Shown here one piece after another: positions 22,372-34,300 of a DNA stretch of 64,000 bases (the first letter of the stretch is position 1; each line of letters starts with the position of its first letter). The stretch spans positions 1,302,001-1,366,000 of the forward strand of contig BCIA01000003.1 in NCBI GenBank assembly GCA_001599815.1. The letters run 5' to 3'. The stretch comes from Furcasterigmium furcatum. Taxonomy: Eukaryota > Ascomycota > Sordariomycetes > Glomerellales > Plectosphaerellaceae. Both the position numbers and the translations under genes were made by a program. The notes beneath the pieces are model-generated. The model was given only the letters and a program-made list of their open reading frames with translations. It did not search any database and had not been told where the DNA came from.

Positions 22372-23405
22372 ATGAGCCTTCCTGTACTGAAGCTGTACCA
22401 CAAGGAGCCGTATCCTGCCATCTCACCGACCTCCCCAGAGCTGAGCCAGGCAGGAAAGACCGTGGTCGTCTCCGGCGGCAGCTCCGGCATCGGCTTCGCC
22501 ATCGCTCGCTCCTTTGTGAAGGCGGGTGCCGGGCGCGTTATCATCCTTGGTCGCCGCCGCGAGACCGCCGAGTTCGCCGCGGCCACGCTCAACAGCGAAT
22601 CTGAGCGCAACGTCGCCGAAGCGAGGATTCTTGACGCCTACAGCCTCTCGGACATTGAGAGACTCTGGTCTGACCTGCAGACCGAGGGAATCTACGTCCA
22701 CGTGCTCGTCTTGAGCGCAGCCGCTTACGGGAGCAAATCGCCGATTCTCGCCAGCACGCTCGAAGACACCTGGAAGGACTTCGAAGCCAACGTGCGGGCG
22801 CCACTGGCCATGACCCTCGGGTTTTCCAAGCAGACTACAGGGAGCGAAAAGAAGGTGAGCCAAGACTGATGAATCTTCCCTCTTGGCGAAAAGTCGATGT
22901 TAACCTGTAGCTCTCAGTTTCTCGTCAACGTCTCCACCATCGCGTCGTACATGTGGACGACCATGGGACCGGATCGGCCTACCTACGGCCTGACGAAGAA
23001 CTCCGGGACGGCCCTTCTCCAGCAGGTTGCAAAGGACACCAGCTCGGACAACTTGCAAATCGTCAGCTTCCACCCGGGTGGCGTCCTGACCGAAGCCGCG
23101 AGGAGGGAGGGGTACGCCGACAGCGGGTTCAACTTTGATGACGGTATGTTCGCCACCAGACCTGCTTGCGCCCACCCGCTCAGAAACTGACCTTGTCCGA
23201 TTCGACAGAAAACCTGCCCGGAAACTTTGCCGTATGGGCAGCAAGTCCCGAGGCAACTTTCTTGCACGGCCGCTTCGTCTGGGCGAACTGGGACGTGGAA
23301 GAGCTCAAGCACGGTGTTGTCGGGAAACAGATCCGGGAGGATGAACATTTCCTGAAGGTTGGGATCGAGGGACTGACGGAGAAAGATGGCGGTGCTAGGT
23401 TTTAG
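22372..23405 (+). CDS. Short-chain dehydrogenase/reductase
   Basis: A classical NAD(P)-dependent SDR of 301 aa from three exons (22372-22854, 22918-23143, 23209-23405) with clean GTGAGC/CTCAG and GTATGT/GACAG introns. The nucleotide-binding glycine motif is SGGSSGIG (residues 34-41). The catalytic Tyr184 and Lys188 lie in YGLTK, with a Ser in VNVSTIAS before them; the NAG-type motif is replaced by LSAAAYGS. FHPGGVLTEAA follows the active site as in the family. The substrate is unknown. It lies next to a Zn2Cys6 regulator and a FAD monooxygenase, a common trio in small fungal metabolic clusters. Confidence 0.92.
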
Positions 23406-23823
23406 ATGGTCTTGGAGCTATGGACAATGGGGGCAAGTCAGACTCAGCGATGAGTGTCACTGTGCCTCAATTTCTCCTAGTCCACAACAGAAATGAGAAG
23501 CAAGGATGTATGCAATATCAGGGGGGGGGGAGGAGGAAGTGTCTATCAGGCTAATTAGAAGGAGGAATTGTCATACTTTGTCATAATTGAAGATTCGCGG
23601 GACTCTACTTCACACTCTGGTACGGAATCAAAACCCGCTGTTGCGGCATTTGTAGACTGCACAAGGTCTTATCTATGTCTTGGTTGAGTCGTTAACTCGG
23701 CTCTCAGCTCAGGGCTATCAATATGCTGTTCTTCAAGTTCGATACTGCCGCGAAGTCTACTCATGAGCGCTTCATGCGTGTACCTACGACAGCCGACCGA
23801 TTCACGCCTTCCTGGACATCTCC
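23406..23823. other. Intergenic between convergent genes
   Basis: It contains a run of ten G at about 23521-23530 and the 3' ends of the SDR and monooxygenase genes. No gene was seen. Confidence 0.45.
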
Positions 23824-25069
23824 TTAAACTACTGGAGTAGTTTCCTCGTCGATGTTGATTTCGAATCCAGCAGCAGCCATTGTGTAACTCTGGTGGACAG
23901 CCTCGCTCGCGTAGATCCTCATCTCCTTCTCGTACTCAGCCGTGACCCCAGGTGCGTAGCCGCCGGCCTCGCGCAGCAACCTGCCCAGCAGGGCAGAGTC
24001 CCGCACCGCCGTGTTGGCTCCAATGCCTCCGGCAGGCGTCATGGAGTGTGCGGCATCGCCGATGACGGTCACGCGAGGCTCGTTGGGCCATTCCGGCACG
24101 CCCGATGGGGTCGAGCAAGTGATCTTCCAGAAGGCGGCCTCTGACTCCTTCATCTCCTCGAACATGGGCCTGAAGCGCGGGTGCCAGTCCTTGGTGAGCT
24201 CCTTGGCAATGTCGGCGGCGTCCTTGCCCACAATGGCATAGTCGTCGTTGGGGGCGCGGACGACGCCGGGGCCACCGCCCAGCGTCCATCCGAACTCGAT
24301 ATTGGGATCATCCATGTCGCCGCTCCTCACATTTGTGATAATGAACACCTGCCCATCGGGCCTTGTGCCGTCACGCAGCCTGAAGACGCCTTCGCCGCCT
24401 AGCCCCTTGAAGGCAGTCGTCGGCGCCTGGCCGTGGATGCCGCGGGCACCTGTGTCGTAAACCTTGAGTCGCCCGCCCGAGACTTGCTTCGCGACCTTGG
24501 AGTAGATTCCTTCGCCCGCCACAAGCATTGACCCCTCAATAGACTTTGTGCCGTCAGAAAAGGTGGCCCGAACGCCGTCGCTGGTCAGTTCATAGCCCGT
24601 GACATGCTTGGACCATTCGATGTGCTCTTCGCAGCCCTCGGCAAAGACTTTGCGCATATCCCCGCGAGCGATGCCGACAACTTGGCCATCACGAGACGTC
24701 AGCTTCTCGGGTATGACGTGCTCGGTCTATCAAGATTCGGGGTCAGTGATGGCCTGGTGTGGACTTATTGGGATGAGCCCGGGAATCACGTACCACCTCC
24801 GCAGAAATCGCGTCGTATGCTTTGAACCCGCTGCCACCCGTCTTCCCACACTTGTTCCAGAAGTGATCCCACGTCGGCCCGTCGAGGACTGACTGGATGG
24901 CGTCGAGGCCCTCCGTGGACAGACGCAGCCGGTAGCCCTGTGCGCGGAAGACAAACGACGCATCGCGCTCAAAGATGCGGAACGGGATGTTGCTCAATCT
25001 CAGAGATTGGGCGAGGAGCAAAGAGGCAAGGCCGGAGCCCGAAATCAGAATAGGCTTGCTGACAGACAT
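23824..25069 (-). CDS. FAD-dependent monooxygenase
   Basis: A PHBH/salicylate-hydroxylase-like aromatic or polyketide hydroxylase of 392 aa. Exons at 25069-24794 and 24726-23824 are split by a 67-nt intron (GTACGT donor, CACTGAC branch, GATAG acceptor). The FAD ADP-binding fold is at the N-terminus (ILISGSGLASLLLAQSL with acid in FRIFERD), the second FAD motif is VIGDAAHSMTPAGGIGANTA, and the DG-type region is near SMLVAGEGIYSKVAKQV. No signal peptide was seen; it is probably cytosolic. It is convergent with the SDR gene. The substrate cannot be inferred. Confidence 0.9.
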
Positions 25070-26264
25070 ATCGCGTTCCGTGAACGTACTGGTGAGGCTG
25101 GAAGGTGACGATTGAGGGGTTGGAAGGTTGAGCTCCAGCTGAGTCTCACCTCATCCGAGTCTATGGTGGATGTCGTGATAAAGGGGGCCGATTAATCAGC
25201 AACACCTCCTCAGTTTAGTTTGGTCTTAGTCATCGGGCTGCATCGGACTCCGAGGATTTCCCAAATTGGGCATCCCGGCATCCGACCGCGCGAATTAGAA
25301 ATCCATGCTCTTCGCAAGCAAGAGGTTGACTGAGTCTGTTAATCCATCTTTACCAAGATTTTGGGCGGGCCTCTTCCAATTGGACATGGAATCAGCATGT
25401 AGATGGCGACCCGGCGGCACATGATGCACGGCCAAGCGGCCCAAGTTCCCGAATTCTGCTCACTCAACCATTCGTGACTGGTTGCCTTGTCAAGGTTCTA
25501 CAGAGGAGGAATTCGGTCGCGATCTGAGTAGGAATTAATTGTGCATCTTGCGCTACTTGCTCTTTGCATTCTCCAAGGTTTATCTCAGAGTTTTCTTATT
25601 TTCACGGGCAAAACTTGTGTTATGTAAACTCCCGGTTCTAGACTTTGTTGGGGCACGATTCCCTGAGATTGGACGAGTGTGAAATACACCGAGGCGACAT
25701 AGTTGGGCATGGTAGAATAACTATGGAGGCTGATGGAGGTGCGGCAATGTTGTTCCGCATAGGCAGAACACATGGCGAAATCCTCATCCTGAAAGTATCT
25801 CATTCGTTTCGGGAAAGTTCATCATGGAGCAGTTTGTCGTGGGAGGAGACGAGATTGTAAGACGTTGAGAAACCTTTTATGATCAGCTCCCTCTTGAATT
25901 TTCACCCTGCTGTTATTTTCTCGCCTTCCATCTCATCACATTTCTTGTCTTACAGGTTCCAGCTCACCTTCCGTCGGATGTCGCCTTCCATCTCAACGCA
26001 ACTGGACTCCTTCCATCTCAATGCCGGCGCTTCCTCTTTACTCCCCCCTCTCTCAGTCTCTTCAACCTTAGAGCAGAGCCTGGAAGCTTTCCTTCGCTAC
26101 CAAATCTCAAGACACGAGCGAATCAATACCTCTCGCGTAGCCTTCTCACTCACCTCCCGCAGGCTGCATCAACGCAACCGACACCCGAAACTGAGACTTG
26201 GCCGAGCTTGACTCCTGGTACCCCTTCCATCTCACTTCTGGTAAACGTGGCCCAAACTTTCGCC
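25070..26264. other. Intergenic with a recurring 10-bp motif
   Basis: TTCCATCTCA occurs at 25925, 25985, 26011 and 26225, all on the plus strand and all in the 340 bp upstream of the next gene. No coding region is supported. Confidence 0.5.
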
Positions 26265-26981
26265 ATGGGCGCCATTGAACTCAGCGACGAAGAGCGAGCC
26301 GCTCAGATCGAATCAGCATACCATCAACCATTTCTTGACTTGCGTCGACTATTGGTAGTCGCAAGGCCTGGAGATGGAGGACCCGACTCTCCTCTCAACC
26401 ATCTCAGCGAGGTCATGAAGCACATGGCCCAGCCATTCACCGAGAAGCAGTTCTCGAAAAAGCTGACGGAATCCACTATGCCTGGCATCAGAATGCTCAG
26501 GCCGGCCTCGTCCCGCTGCAGTCGAAAACCTCCCTACGCCCAGATTCTGTGCGTTCTCATGAGGCTTCAACGTAAAGACATTGTTTGGCGCCACAAGGCC
26601 ATCGAGTCTCCTCATGCAAAGAGGATGATGAAGTTGATCGACAAATGGGGGACCAGACTCGACAAGCTCAACTCGAAGAAGTGGAAGGCTAGAGGAAAGA
26701 GGAACCCGTACTTCAAGGAGTGGAATGCCCTCTATTCCGGCGTCTTCAAGCAAAGCATCCAGATTCTTCGAGATCCCAAAGGTCCTCGGCCAGTCCAGAA
26801 TCCAAAGCTATCTCACATCCTGGCAGCAGAGAAGATTTCCGACGAAATGTCAGAGGACGACGAAGATGAAGATGAGTGGGACATGAAGGTCAAGGTCAAG
26901 GTCGAGGAGCCTGAGCCAACCGCATGGCATGGTTTCCAGTCAGTAACAAGCGCAGACACTCTGGCCTTACGAACCACGTGA
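26265..26981 (+). CDS. Uncharacterised 238-aa protein
   Basis: ATG at 26265 (gccATGggc, MGAIELSDEERAAQIESAY) opens a single-exon frame. The product is basic in the middle (KKWKARGKRNPYFKEWNALY), with an acidic run near the end (EMSEDDEDEDEWDMK) followed by KVKVKVEEPEP. No signal peptide, membrane segment or familiar domain was seen. The charge layout suggests a nuclear or nucleic-acid-associated protein, which is inference only. The C-terminal end may continue past a possible donor at the stop (acGTGATC). Confidence 0.5.
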   Translation: MGAIELSDEERAAQIESAYHQPFLDLRRLLVVARPGDGGPDSPLNHLSEVMKHMAQPFTEKQFSKKLTESTMPGIRMLRPASSRCSRKPPYAQILCVLMRLQRKDIVWRHKAIESPHAKRMMKLIDKWGTRLDKLNSKKWKARGKRNPYFKEWNALYSGVFKQSIQILRDPKGPRPVQNPKLSHILAAEKISDEMSEDDEDEDEWDMKVKVKVEEPEPTAWHGFQSVTSADTLALRTT

Positions 26982-28752
26982 TCGGCCAAAAGCGACTCAA
27001 GCTGGAGGAAACCAGCGACGCAGAGATGGCTCGGCCTCGCAGTTCCAATGCCGCCCCGGTCTTATTCTTTTGAGTGATGGCGGACATCAAATTACTGAAG
27101 CACTGGCAACACCTTCATCATGTCTCTGGACAATTCCAGGCAAGACACTCTTGCTAGAATGTCCTAGTGGCCACAGGAGCCCACAGCCTCTCACCCTACG
27201 ACACCTCAATCCGGGACCTGCATCAGACATCCAGTATCCATACATGGCTCTTAACTTTGTGCTCTTCAGCGATGGTCGCAGCTGTGGCTATGGACAAAGA
27301 TTTGCGGGTTCAACAACGAGAGAATTTTCTGGGCGCACTGCCGAGCGATGAGCAGGACTAACTTTTGTCTGGATGGCGGGAGGATCCAGAGGTTGGAGAT
27401 TGCAGGGACATGTTGCTGGAAGAACATCAGGACAGGCTTACAATCAAGACTCTTGGATGGCATATCGTGAACTGCCGCTTCAGTAGTGATGAACTGTGTA
27501 AGCTTGGAAATCTCGGGGACGGTCACTGATGAGGAAAACACTGGACCTGGAGGAAGTGATGACACCATCGGCTGCTTTTTTATGAGGTGGACTTTGACAA
27601 AACATATGCATGCCTCGTAGCTGCACTTGAGGGAAAGCCATGAGACTGCGATTCCGCGGCGACCTCCGTTAAAAGTCGCCTACAAGGCCGGGAGCCACGG
27701 GGGAGCCCAGAGTATAACGGCAAGACCGGTTCTCAAATCTGATTTACCAAATATTAGACTGAGGATGAAGAGAAGAGATTTTCAGCTACCCAACAAGAAA
27801 AAAAAAGAAAAGAAGGATTTGAGTGGAAGGGAGTCGAGCCCTCTACCCTGTTCGTTGCCTGGAAAGGAAGAGACCGAAGTCAAGGAAATGGAAAATGGAA
27901 GGAAGACTAGCCACACAAGCGGCTGGAAAAGGCATCAGAGCCTACCACTAGGCCACCCCGAAAATCATGCCTACAAATCGAGAATCAGGGACAAATACCC
28001 AAGGCAGTAAAATATGCAACATTATTACGCGCCCTCTCAATTGTTACAATCTCTCAAGCCCAATTGTTTCAAAAATGACCAAGGGGTAGAATTCATCGTA
28101 GAGGAGTTCTGCCGCTCTCCCTTTACCCACGCTTTTGCCATCTTCCCCATTATGCGAAACCCCCGGCCTGGTCATCGATCCTCACACACCTTGCCACCCC
28201 GCGTGATGACTCAGCGGTCAACCACAAGTCTATCACAGCAACCAAATTACACCGCCAATACGGCCTAGTTCCATGCGCATGCTGTTCGGAAACGTCGACC
28301 ACAATCCAAGTATGTCGAGTTCTTAGCCCTGACTCTTGGTAGAGAAGTGCGAGCTCCCTCGCGTTTGTAGTCGCACATCCATCACAGGCGACCCTGGCAG
28401 ATCCGCGGGCATACCAGCCAACCTAGTTAAGGCCGTTTCTCTGGGTGCATGACCAAATTATTCAAATTATTCTCAATGTATACATATCTCGAATGCAACT
28501 AGATATCTCCATGCGCTGGCCAAGTTGTGCCTGAGCACCACGTGGCAAACCCAGATCCAATCTTTACTTACCTATCAAGCGCATTGAGCGCTAATTACAG
28601 ACTCTCAATCCTCCGAGATATCGTAGACGGTAGACTGTCATCTTTATAATACGAAGGTCCATACTTGATATCGATTTGAGTCCGCTAGAATTCGAATTAG
28701 CGCCGTAGCTATGACAAGTATAGAGGCAGCATACCAATTGCAGGACGTTCGC
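26982..28752. other. Gene-poor region
   Basis: Apart from the tRNA-like remnant listed separately, only short, low-quality open frames occur. Confidence 0.4.
27820..27967 (-). other. tRNA-like or SINE-head remnant
   Basis: On the minus strand, TGGCCTAGTGGTAGGC gives an A-box with a pairable D-stem (GGCC with GGCT). About 100 nt later GGCTCGACTC (27831-27840) resembles a B-box inside a possible T-stem (GAGGG with CCCTT). The acceptor stem pairs at only about four of seven positions and no anticodon stem is visible. It is therefore not a working tRNA; a decayed tRNA or a tRNA-derived SINE head is more likely. Confidence 0.3.
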
Positions 28753-31350
28753 TTAAATCTTCGTCTCCACGGGATCGGAAGAGCTCGAGCCGATGACACC
28801 CTCGTTATGCGAGGTGTGGGCATCGTCGTGCTTCTTCTCGCTCGGGGAGCGCTGGTCAAAGGCGTACAGAGGGGCGATGGGGGCCACGTCCTGACGGAGG
28901 ATGTTCTTCTTGATGTACCAGGGGAATTTCTCGAGGTAGTATCGGGCGTGGTCGCGGTTGCGTACGTTGAAGATGTTGTCAAGTTCCTCAAGGGTGAGGT
29001 TCTTCGTCTCAGGGAGGAGGAAGTACGTCACGACCCAGCCGAAAACGTTCCACGTGGCGTACCAGCAGAACGCAGGTGTGTCACCCCAAGAAGCTCGCAT
29101 CGAGGGCCATGAAAACGAGATGATGAAGTTGAAGCCCCAGGTTACTGCAGTTGCAGAACACATTCCCCAATCTCTCAGATGCAGCTAATAACGATTAGTA
29201 ACCCTACTTGGATGGGCTAGAAATAAAAACGATTGAGCTTACAGCTACAATGAAGTTAGCAGGCTTCTCAGACACAAAGAACAAACGGAGAGAACTCACG
29301 GAACGCCTCCGCCGAGTACGTAAACGGGACCGGACCTGGTTAAAACAGTTAGTTCAGTGTCTTAAATGATGTAACGGATGATAACTTGCCCATCCCGGGG
29401 GAATAAAAGGCCATGAACAAGAATACACCTGTGATGACAAGAGGCTGTCGAACTGATGCGTCCTCAATGTAGAAAACAAAGCCGGTGAAGTAAAGGCATA
29501 TGCTCATCAGTGGGAAGGTCTGTTCATTAGCGACGTCTGCAACAGACAAAAGTGGGGCTGCTTACGACAAGCAAAAGATCTGTGACGAAGATTAGCAAAA
29601 GGAACTTGATTTCTTGAGGGCTTCAAGACTGTCTTACTGCGGCGACCAAAAGTATCGATGGTGTATCTGGAGAAGAGTCAGTGCCAGCACGTTGGACAGC
29701 GTTGATTGGATGCTTACACGGCGGGCAGAGCGAACAACCAGTTGACAAGTCCCATACCCATGGTGGCGAGGAGGGCGTCGTCGCGGCTGTATCCAGCGTT
29801 TTCGAACATGAGCATGCTGTAGTACACAATAACATTTACACCGCAGAACTGTGGTTATTTATGTTAGTGAATACTCGTGAGATTGCCGTCGACAGAGCGA
29901 TGTTGAGGGCATGGGGATATCGGACATGCCCGGCGTGGGGCGCGGAGTGCCGGCAGAATATATGGGGCATGTTCCGAGTGAGGGCACGGGGATATCGGGG
30001 TTTTCTCTCACCTGCTGCATGTACATGACGAACCACGACGACTGGGCAGCACGTCGGTTACGACGCACAGTGAAGAACTGCGTCCAGCTGCGGCCTGCAC
30101 GCTCTGCATCCTCGATCTCGAGAAGCTTGTGTGCGTAGTACATGTCGCGGGCAGCCTGAAGCGTCGTGTGTCGCAGGCGGCACATCGAATCAAAAGCGTC
30201 AGTGTAGCGACCTTTCTCCATGTACCAGCGTGGCGATTCAGGGCAAATGTAGACCTGAATCATGACGATGAGGGGAGGGATGGAGGTTGAGCCCATGATC
30301 CAGCGCCACTGGGTATCTTCGCCGAAGATGGTGAGGTTGGCGAAAGCGACGCCGACAATGGTGCCGAGAGCAATACCGAAGGCAGTCCACATCTGCCACA
30401 TCATGGTGAGGGCACCACGGATGGTCTTGGGCGTCGACTCAGCGGAATAGACAGGAGTGGTGGAGGACTTGGCGCCAACGGCGAAGCCGAGGAAGAAACG
30501 GGCGATGAGAAGGTTGTACCAGCTGGATCTAATTAGCACTTGACCCCTTGGAGGCTTCCGGGTCGCAGCTCACGTGTTGGCAGCGGCCATCCAAACACCG
30601 GTGATGACGGACATGGCACAACTGATGAAGATGGTTCCGCGTCTGCCGAAGAAGTGATTGAGGGGCGGATTGGTCCAGCAACCGATCAGCGCGCTGCAGA
30701 GGTAGGGCGCTCCGTTGATCAGACCTTCCAGCTGAGGGTTATCGATACCGAACTCTCGGAAGTAAAACCGGAGGCAAGTTAGCGACTGGCATTCCAATTG
30801 AAGGGCGGGCATCTCATCCGGTCGCGACCGGGCTGAAAACGAGCACATTGCTGAAACTTACCCATTGGGCACCGTTGACGGCGCTCTGGTCCATGCCCTG
30901 GACGACGGCAGAGCCGGCGCAGAGGGTGCAGAGGAAATACAGCATGAAAGGCTGGCTCCAGCGATGGGTGAGCTCCCTTCGCAGGACCTCCTTCTCATTC
31001 TCAGGGAGGATGTCGATGTGCTCGAAGGCGCCGTCCTGGTTGCTAACCTGGGCGACGAGGGCGCCCCTCTGGAAGACTTCGCGATGCTCGGTCAGGCCGC
31101 GCTGCTCGAGGAAGATATCGACGTCGGCGAGGATTTCCTCGCGGGTGTAGCCGACGAGAGGGTTGTTCAGCAGGGCGCCAATGGTGGCACTGGAGCGGCG
31201 AGCTTCGCCATCTTTCTCGTTCGCGGTGGGGGCAGATCCGGCGTGGTGGGTGCTGCTGCTGCGGCTGGAGCCGCCGAGCGCATTGTTGCGAGGGTGGTCG
31301 TTTGTGAGGTCGGTGTGAGGGGCCTCATCGTCGACCCTTGGGGGAGGCAT
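28753..31350 (-). CDS. MFS sugar transporter with a 2-nt micro-exon
   Basis: A twelve-helix sugar porter of the plasma membrane, predicted at 661 aa. Ten exons: 31350-30862, 30785-30574, 30522-30012, 29848-29718, 29666-29638, 29579-29566, 29519-29390, 29335-29300, 29244-29243 and 29184-28753; the sum is 1986 nt, in frame. Family motifs include LLNNPLVGYTREEILADVD, INGAPYLCSALIGCW, GRRGTIFI, RFFLGFAVGAKSS, PESPRWYMEKGR, DTFGRR, PVPFTYSAEAFP and LPETKNLTLEELD. The PLHLRD join needs the 2-nt exon CT. The intron 29389-29336 begins GCAAGT, a GC-AG intron. Exon 6 is only 14 nt. The start of exon 2 is uncertain: an acceptor at 30753 with a GCTAAC branch site is an alternative. The exact sugar is unknown. 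Confidence 0.9.
29904..29998 (-). repeat. Direct repeat inside a transporter intron
   Basis: A 20-bp phrase, tgagggca(t/c)ggggatatcgg, occurs at 29904-29923 and 29979-29998, differing at one base. Both copies lie in the 163-nt intron 30011-29849, the longest of this gene. Confidence 0.8.
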
Positions 31351-34300
31351 GGTGAGGTTATCCCAGTGGGAGTGAGAACTCTCGGGTCAGCCGGGTGTGT
31401 GTTGAAAGGGATCGTCACTGGAGAGGGTCCTGGGGATCCGCTGTTTGATGAGGAGGGAATGAAGGGGAAGAGGTTCACGCGGACCCTGAAGAGGGGAGGA
31501 GGATGCTTTAAAGAAGTCGACGCGCCTGGGATCGACCAGGGGCGGCGGGCGTACAGCAACGGCGCCGGAGCCCAGAGGACATATTTGGTGGAGCATGGGG
31601 AAGTGGACCGCATTCCCCAGGGGCCAGGGGAGGACAAGACAGCACGAGATGTGAGGATTCGGGATGCTGGGCATGGAGCCTGGGGTGTGGTCGACGCAGG
31701 GGAGGGGTGTTCGTGTGACGACATTGTCACTCTCGAGGACGTGAAAACGGTGCAGTTCTGGGTAAGAAGATGGATGAAGCGAGGAAAGAGTGGGAACATG
31801 CTTCTGGGACTTCTCAGATGACGCCCCCCAGTATGCGCCGGGTCTTGGAATCTCCAGTGTTTTGCGACCTCGACATGCACGAGCTGCCAACGGACAAAGG
31901 GATTGTGGGTCGGGATGGCCTCGAGTCGAACGACGATCTGACGGTATCGGCGTTGCGGCGGCGAAGAGGTAAAGGCTGGGTGGGCTTGCCAAGGAGTTGT
32001 CATGAACCCAGAGCCTTGCAGACGGGCCTTGAGGGAGTCGCAAGCGGCCGAGTCGAACCCGACGACTATCGGAGTCAGGCGACCAGACCACGACGACGAG
32101 ATAGCGCTGTACGAGACTGTGTCGCATGGCATTGCTTTTCCAGCCCGAGAACGGACGGGAGTCAGACTGCGACAGGATTAAGCTTAGTCGCCAAGGTAGA
32201 GCAAGATCCATCTCGGACGCTGTCAAAAGATGCCGCCCGGTCGACGGCAACCCCGGCGGTGGCGGCGGCCGAAGGCGGCTGAAGGCAGGGACAAGCAACA
32301 TGGCTGGCCGACCAAGAACCGAATTTGGCGAACTGCCTTTGCCTTGGGGCAAGGCTAGTTCCTGGTGGCAGTTTGGGCATGCGACACACGCGGTTGTCTA
32401 CTTGCCAAGACAGGACCAGCGACCGGGCGGGTTCGGCAGACGTCATGACGAGCCTCACGCCGCGAATGGAAAGTCATCTGCCGGCGGGCAACCGCGTGCT
32501 AGCGCACCACGGAGCAGGGATTGGAAGTGACGCTGACATGGGTGGGAGGGGCTGCCGTGCTCCGCGACCGTCAGCCCGGCACCTGCAATTCAATACGCTG
32601 GCGAGCACCAGATCGAGGTTTGCGCGACGACGGGCGACTTCACCTGGCGTGCTTGAGGTGTGCGACCGTCGTTTGGTGGCCGGCACCTGCTGCTCACCTT
32701 TGAAAACATTCTGCTGGGCGCATTCGAGCAGACCGCTCGAAATCTGGGAGTCTTGGCAGGATTCCTGAGCGGGTGAGGACAACAACCAACAGATCGCCAG
32801 ATTCCAGGAGACCGAAGACGCGACGTCAGCGATGTCATGATCTGATCCACAGATGGACCCGGAGAAACGCTAGATCAGTTGTTCCGTGATGTCGTCGGAG
32901 GATCGGCAAAACGGTGACCGGACATGGGCCGGGACTAAGACCGGGCGCGCTTGGGACTCCACTTAAAGCGGGCCATTGAGCCGCCAAGAGCCGCTCCCAG
33001 TCTCCGGCCGCCTGGGCGCAGCCTTGGCCAGCGTCATATCCCAAAAACAATCAAACCGCGTTCTTCGACCAGGACACCGACAGTTGCTCTGCGGCCGCAG
33101 TGCGCCGAAACCTGCTGGCAGTCCAGGCCTCAGCCGGAGTATCTCAGGGAGGCACTGGGTGAACTGACGGGGCGAACTCCCGAGCGCCGAGCGCCAGGTG
33201 GTGGCACACGCAGCTCTCCGGGAATCAACCTGCGCGAACGCCAGTCGCAGCCGTTGGAGGGTTCAGGATCTCTTGCGCTTGGGCAATAAGCCAAGGCTTG
33301 GAGGCTGGCCCTACGTCGTACTCGCTGTGATCCAGACTCGCCAAATGCGCCCTGGATGTGTGGTCAAAGTGCGACCACTTCCAAAGTATGGCCGACTCGG
33401 CGTCTGGCTGGGCAGCTTGTCGCATATCTTCTGGCCTCCCAACCCAAGCAGCTCAGAGTTGCCAGAACAGTCTTGTTGCGACAGTCAAGCGGACTTGCGC
33501 CCGGCACCCCGTCACACACTCCCCGAAGTCACAAAAGTCCATCCATTCGCCAAGTCCCCCACACCCATCATCTGCCACTGATCGTGGCCGCGCGGGCGAT
33601 TTCGATCCTGCGTTCGGGTCCCACGCTAGCGTTATGTACGGTAGTTCAGGAGGCTCGGCTCTTGGGATCCTTTTTCGCCTCGTACGCGCACACCCACACC
33701 CTCCAGGTCGCCCATCCATCTGCGTCAACCTCGACCATCAGGCTTCCAGAAGACCAGCCACTCACTGAGATCTGCCCGGCCTGCATCGCCACAAAATGCG
33801 CTGCGATCAAGGCAGAAACACCTCGCCGGTTCTCGCGGCAGCCCTGACTGGCAGATGTCGCGAGGGTCCCCGTGCCTCACTGATGTCATTGCCTTTGGGA
33901 ACAGCATCCAGAACCTGCCACAGACCCTTGCCAAGTCTCCACCCTCGCCCTGGAAAGGATGCGAGAACATGTCAGGAGCTCGTCATATCGCGCAAGGAAG
34001 GGCCCCGAACGAGGAAAATAATCTCGCCATGCTTACATGCACATTGCAAAGCTTCATTGATGTCCCTAAAGTGCCCACATAAATAGCCCAAAGGGAGCTC
34101 CCACCTCGTCGTCCACGCGCGCGGTCGCGGCCTCCACCGTAGCGTTTTCGCGGGCGAGCAACACCAAAGTTCAAACGGTCGCCCATCAGCCTGTCGATGA
34201 GTGAGATGACAAGGACCTGCTCACCCTCCCGTTCCACCAACGGCGCCTCAAGGCATTTACCCGCCTGTTTCCAGCGCCAAAAGGCTTGTCGCTGGCTTGT

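Noticed and set aside
23521..23530. Poly-G run as a quadruplex or regulatory element
   Set aside because: A single homopolymer run between convergent genes; no further G-tracts with regular spacing.
32047..32065. tRNA B-box-like sequence gagtcgaacccgac
   Set aside because: No complementary T-stem and no A-box on that strand nearby.
31387..32352. Overlapping 321-codon minus-strand frames upstream of the MFS gene
   Set aside because: Three frames compete in the same place, all Pro/Ser/Arg-rich, with no start context or motif.
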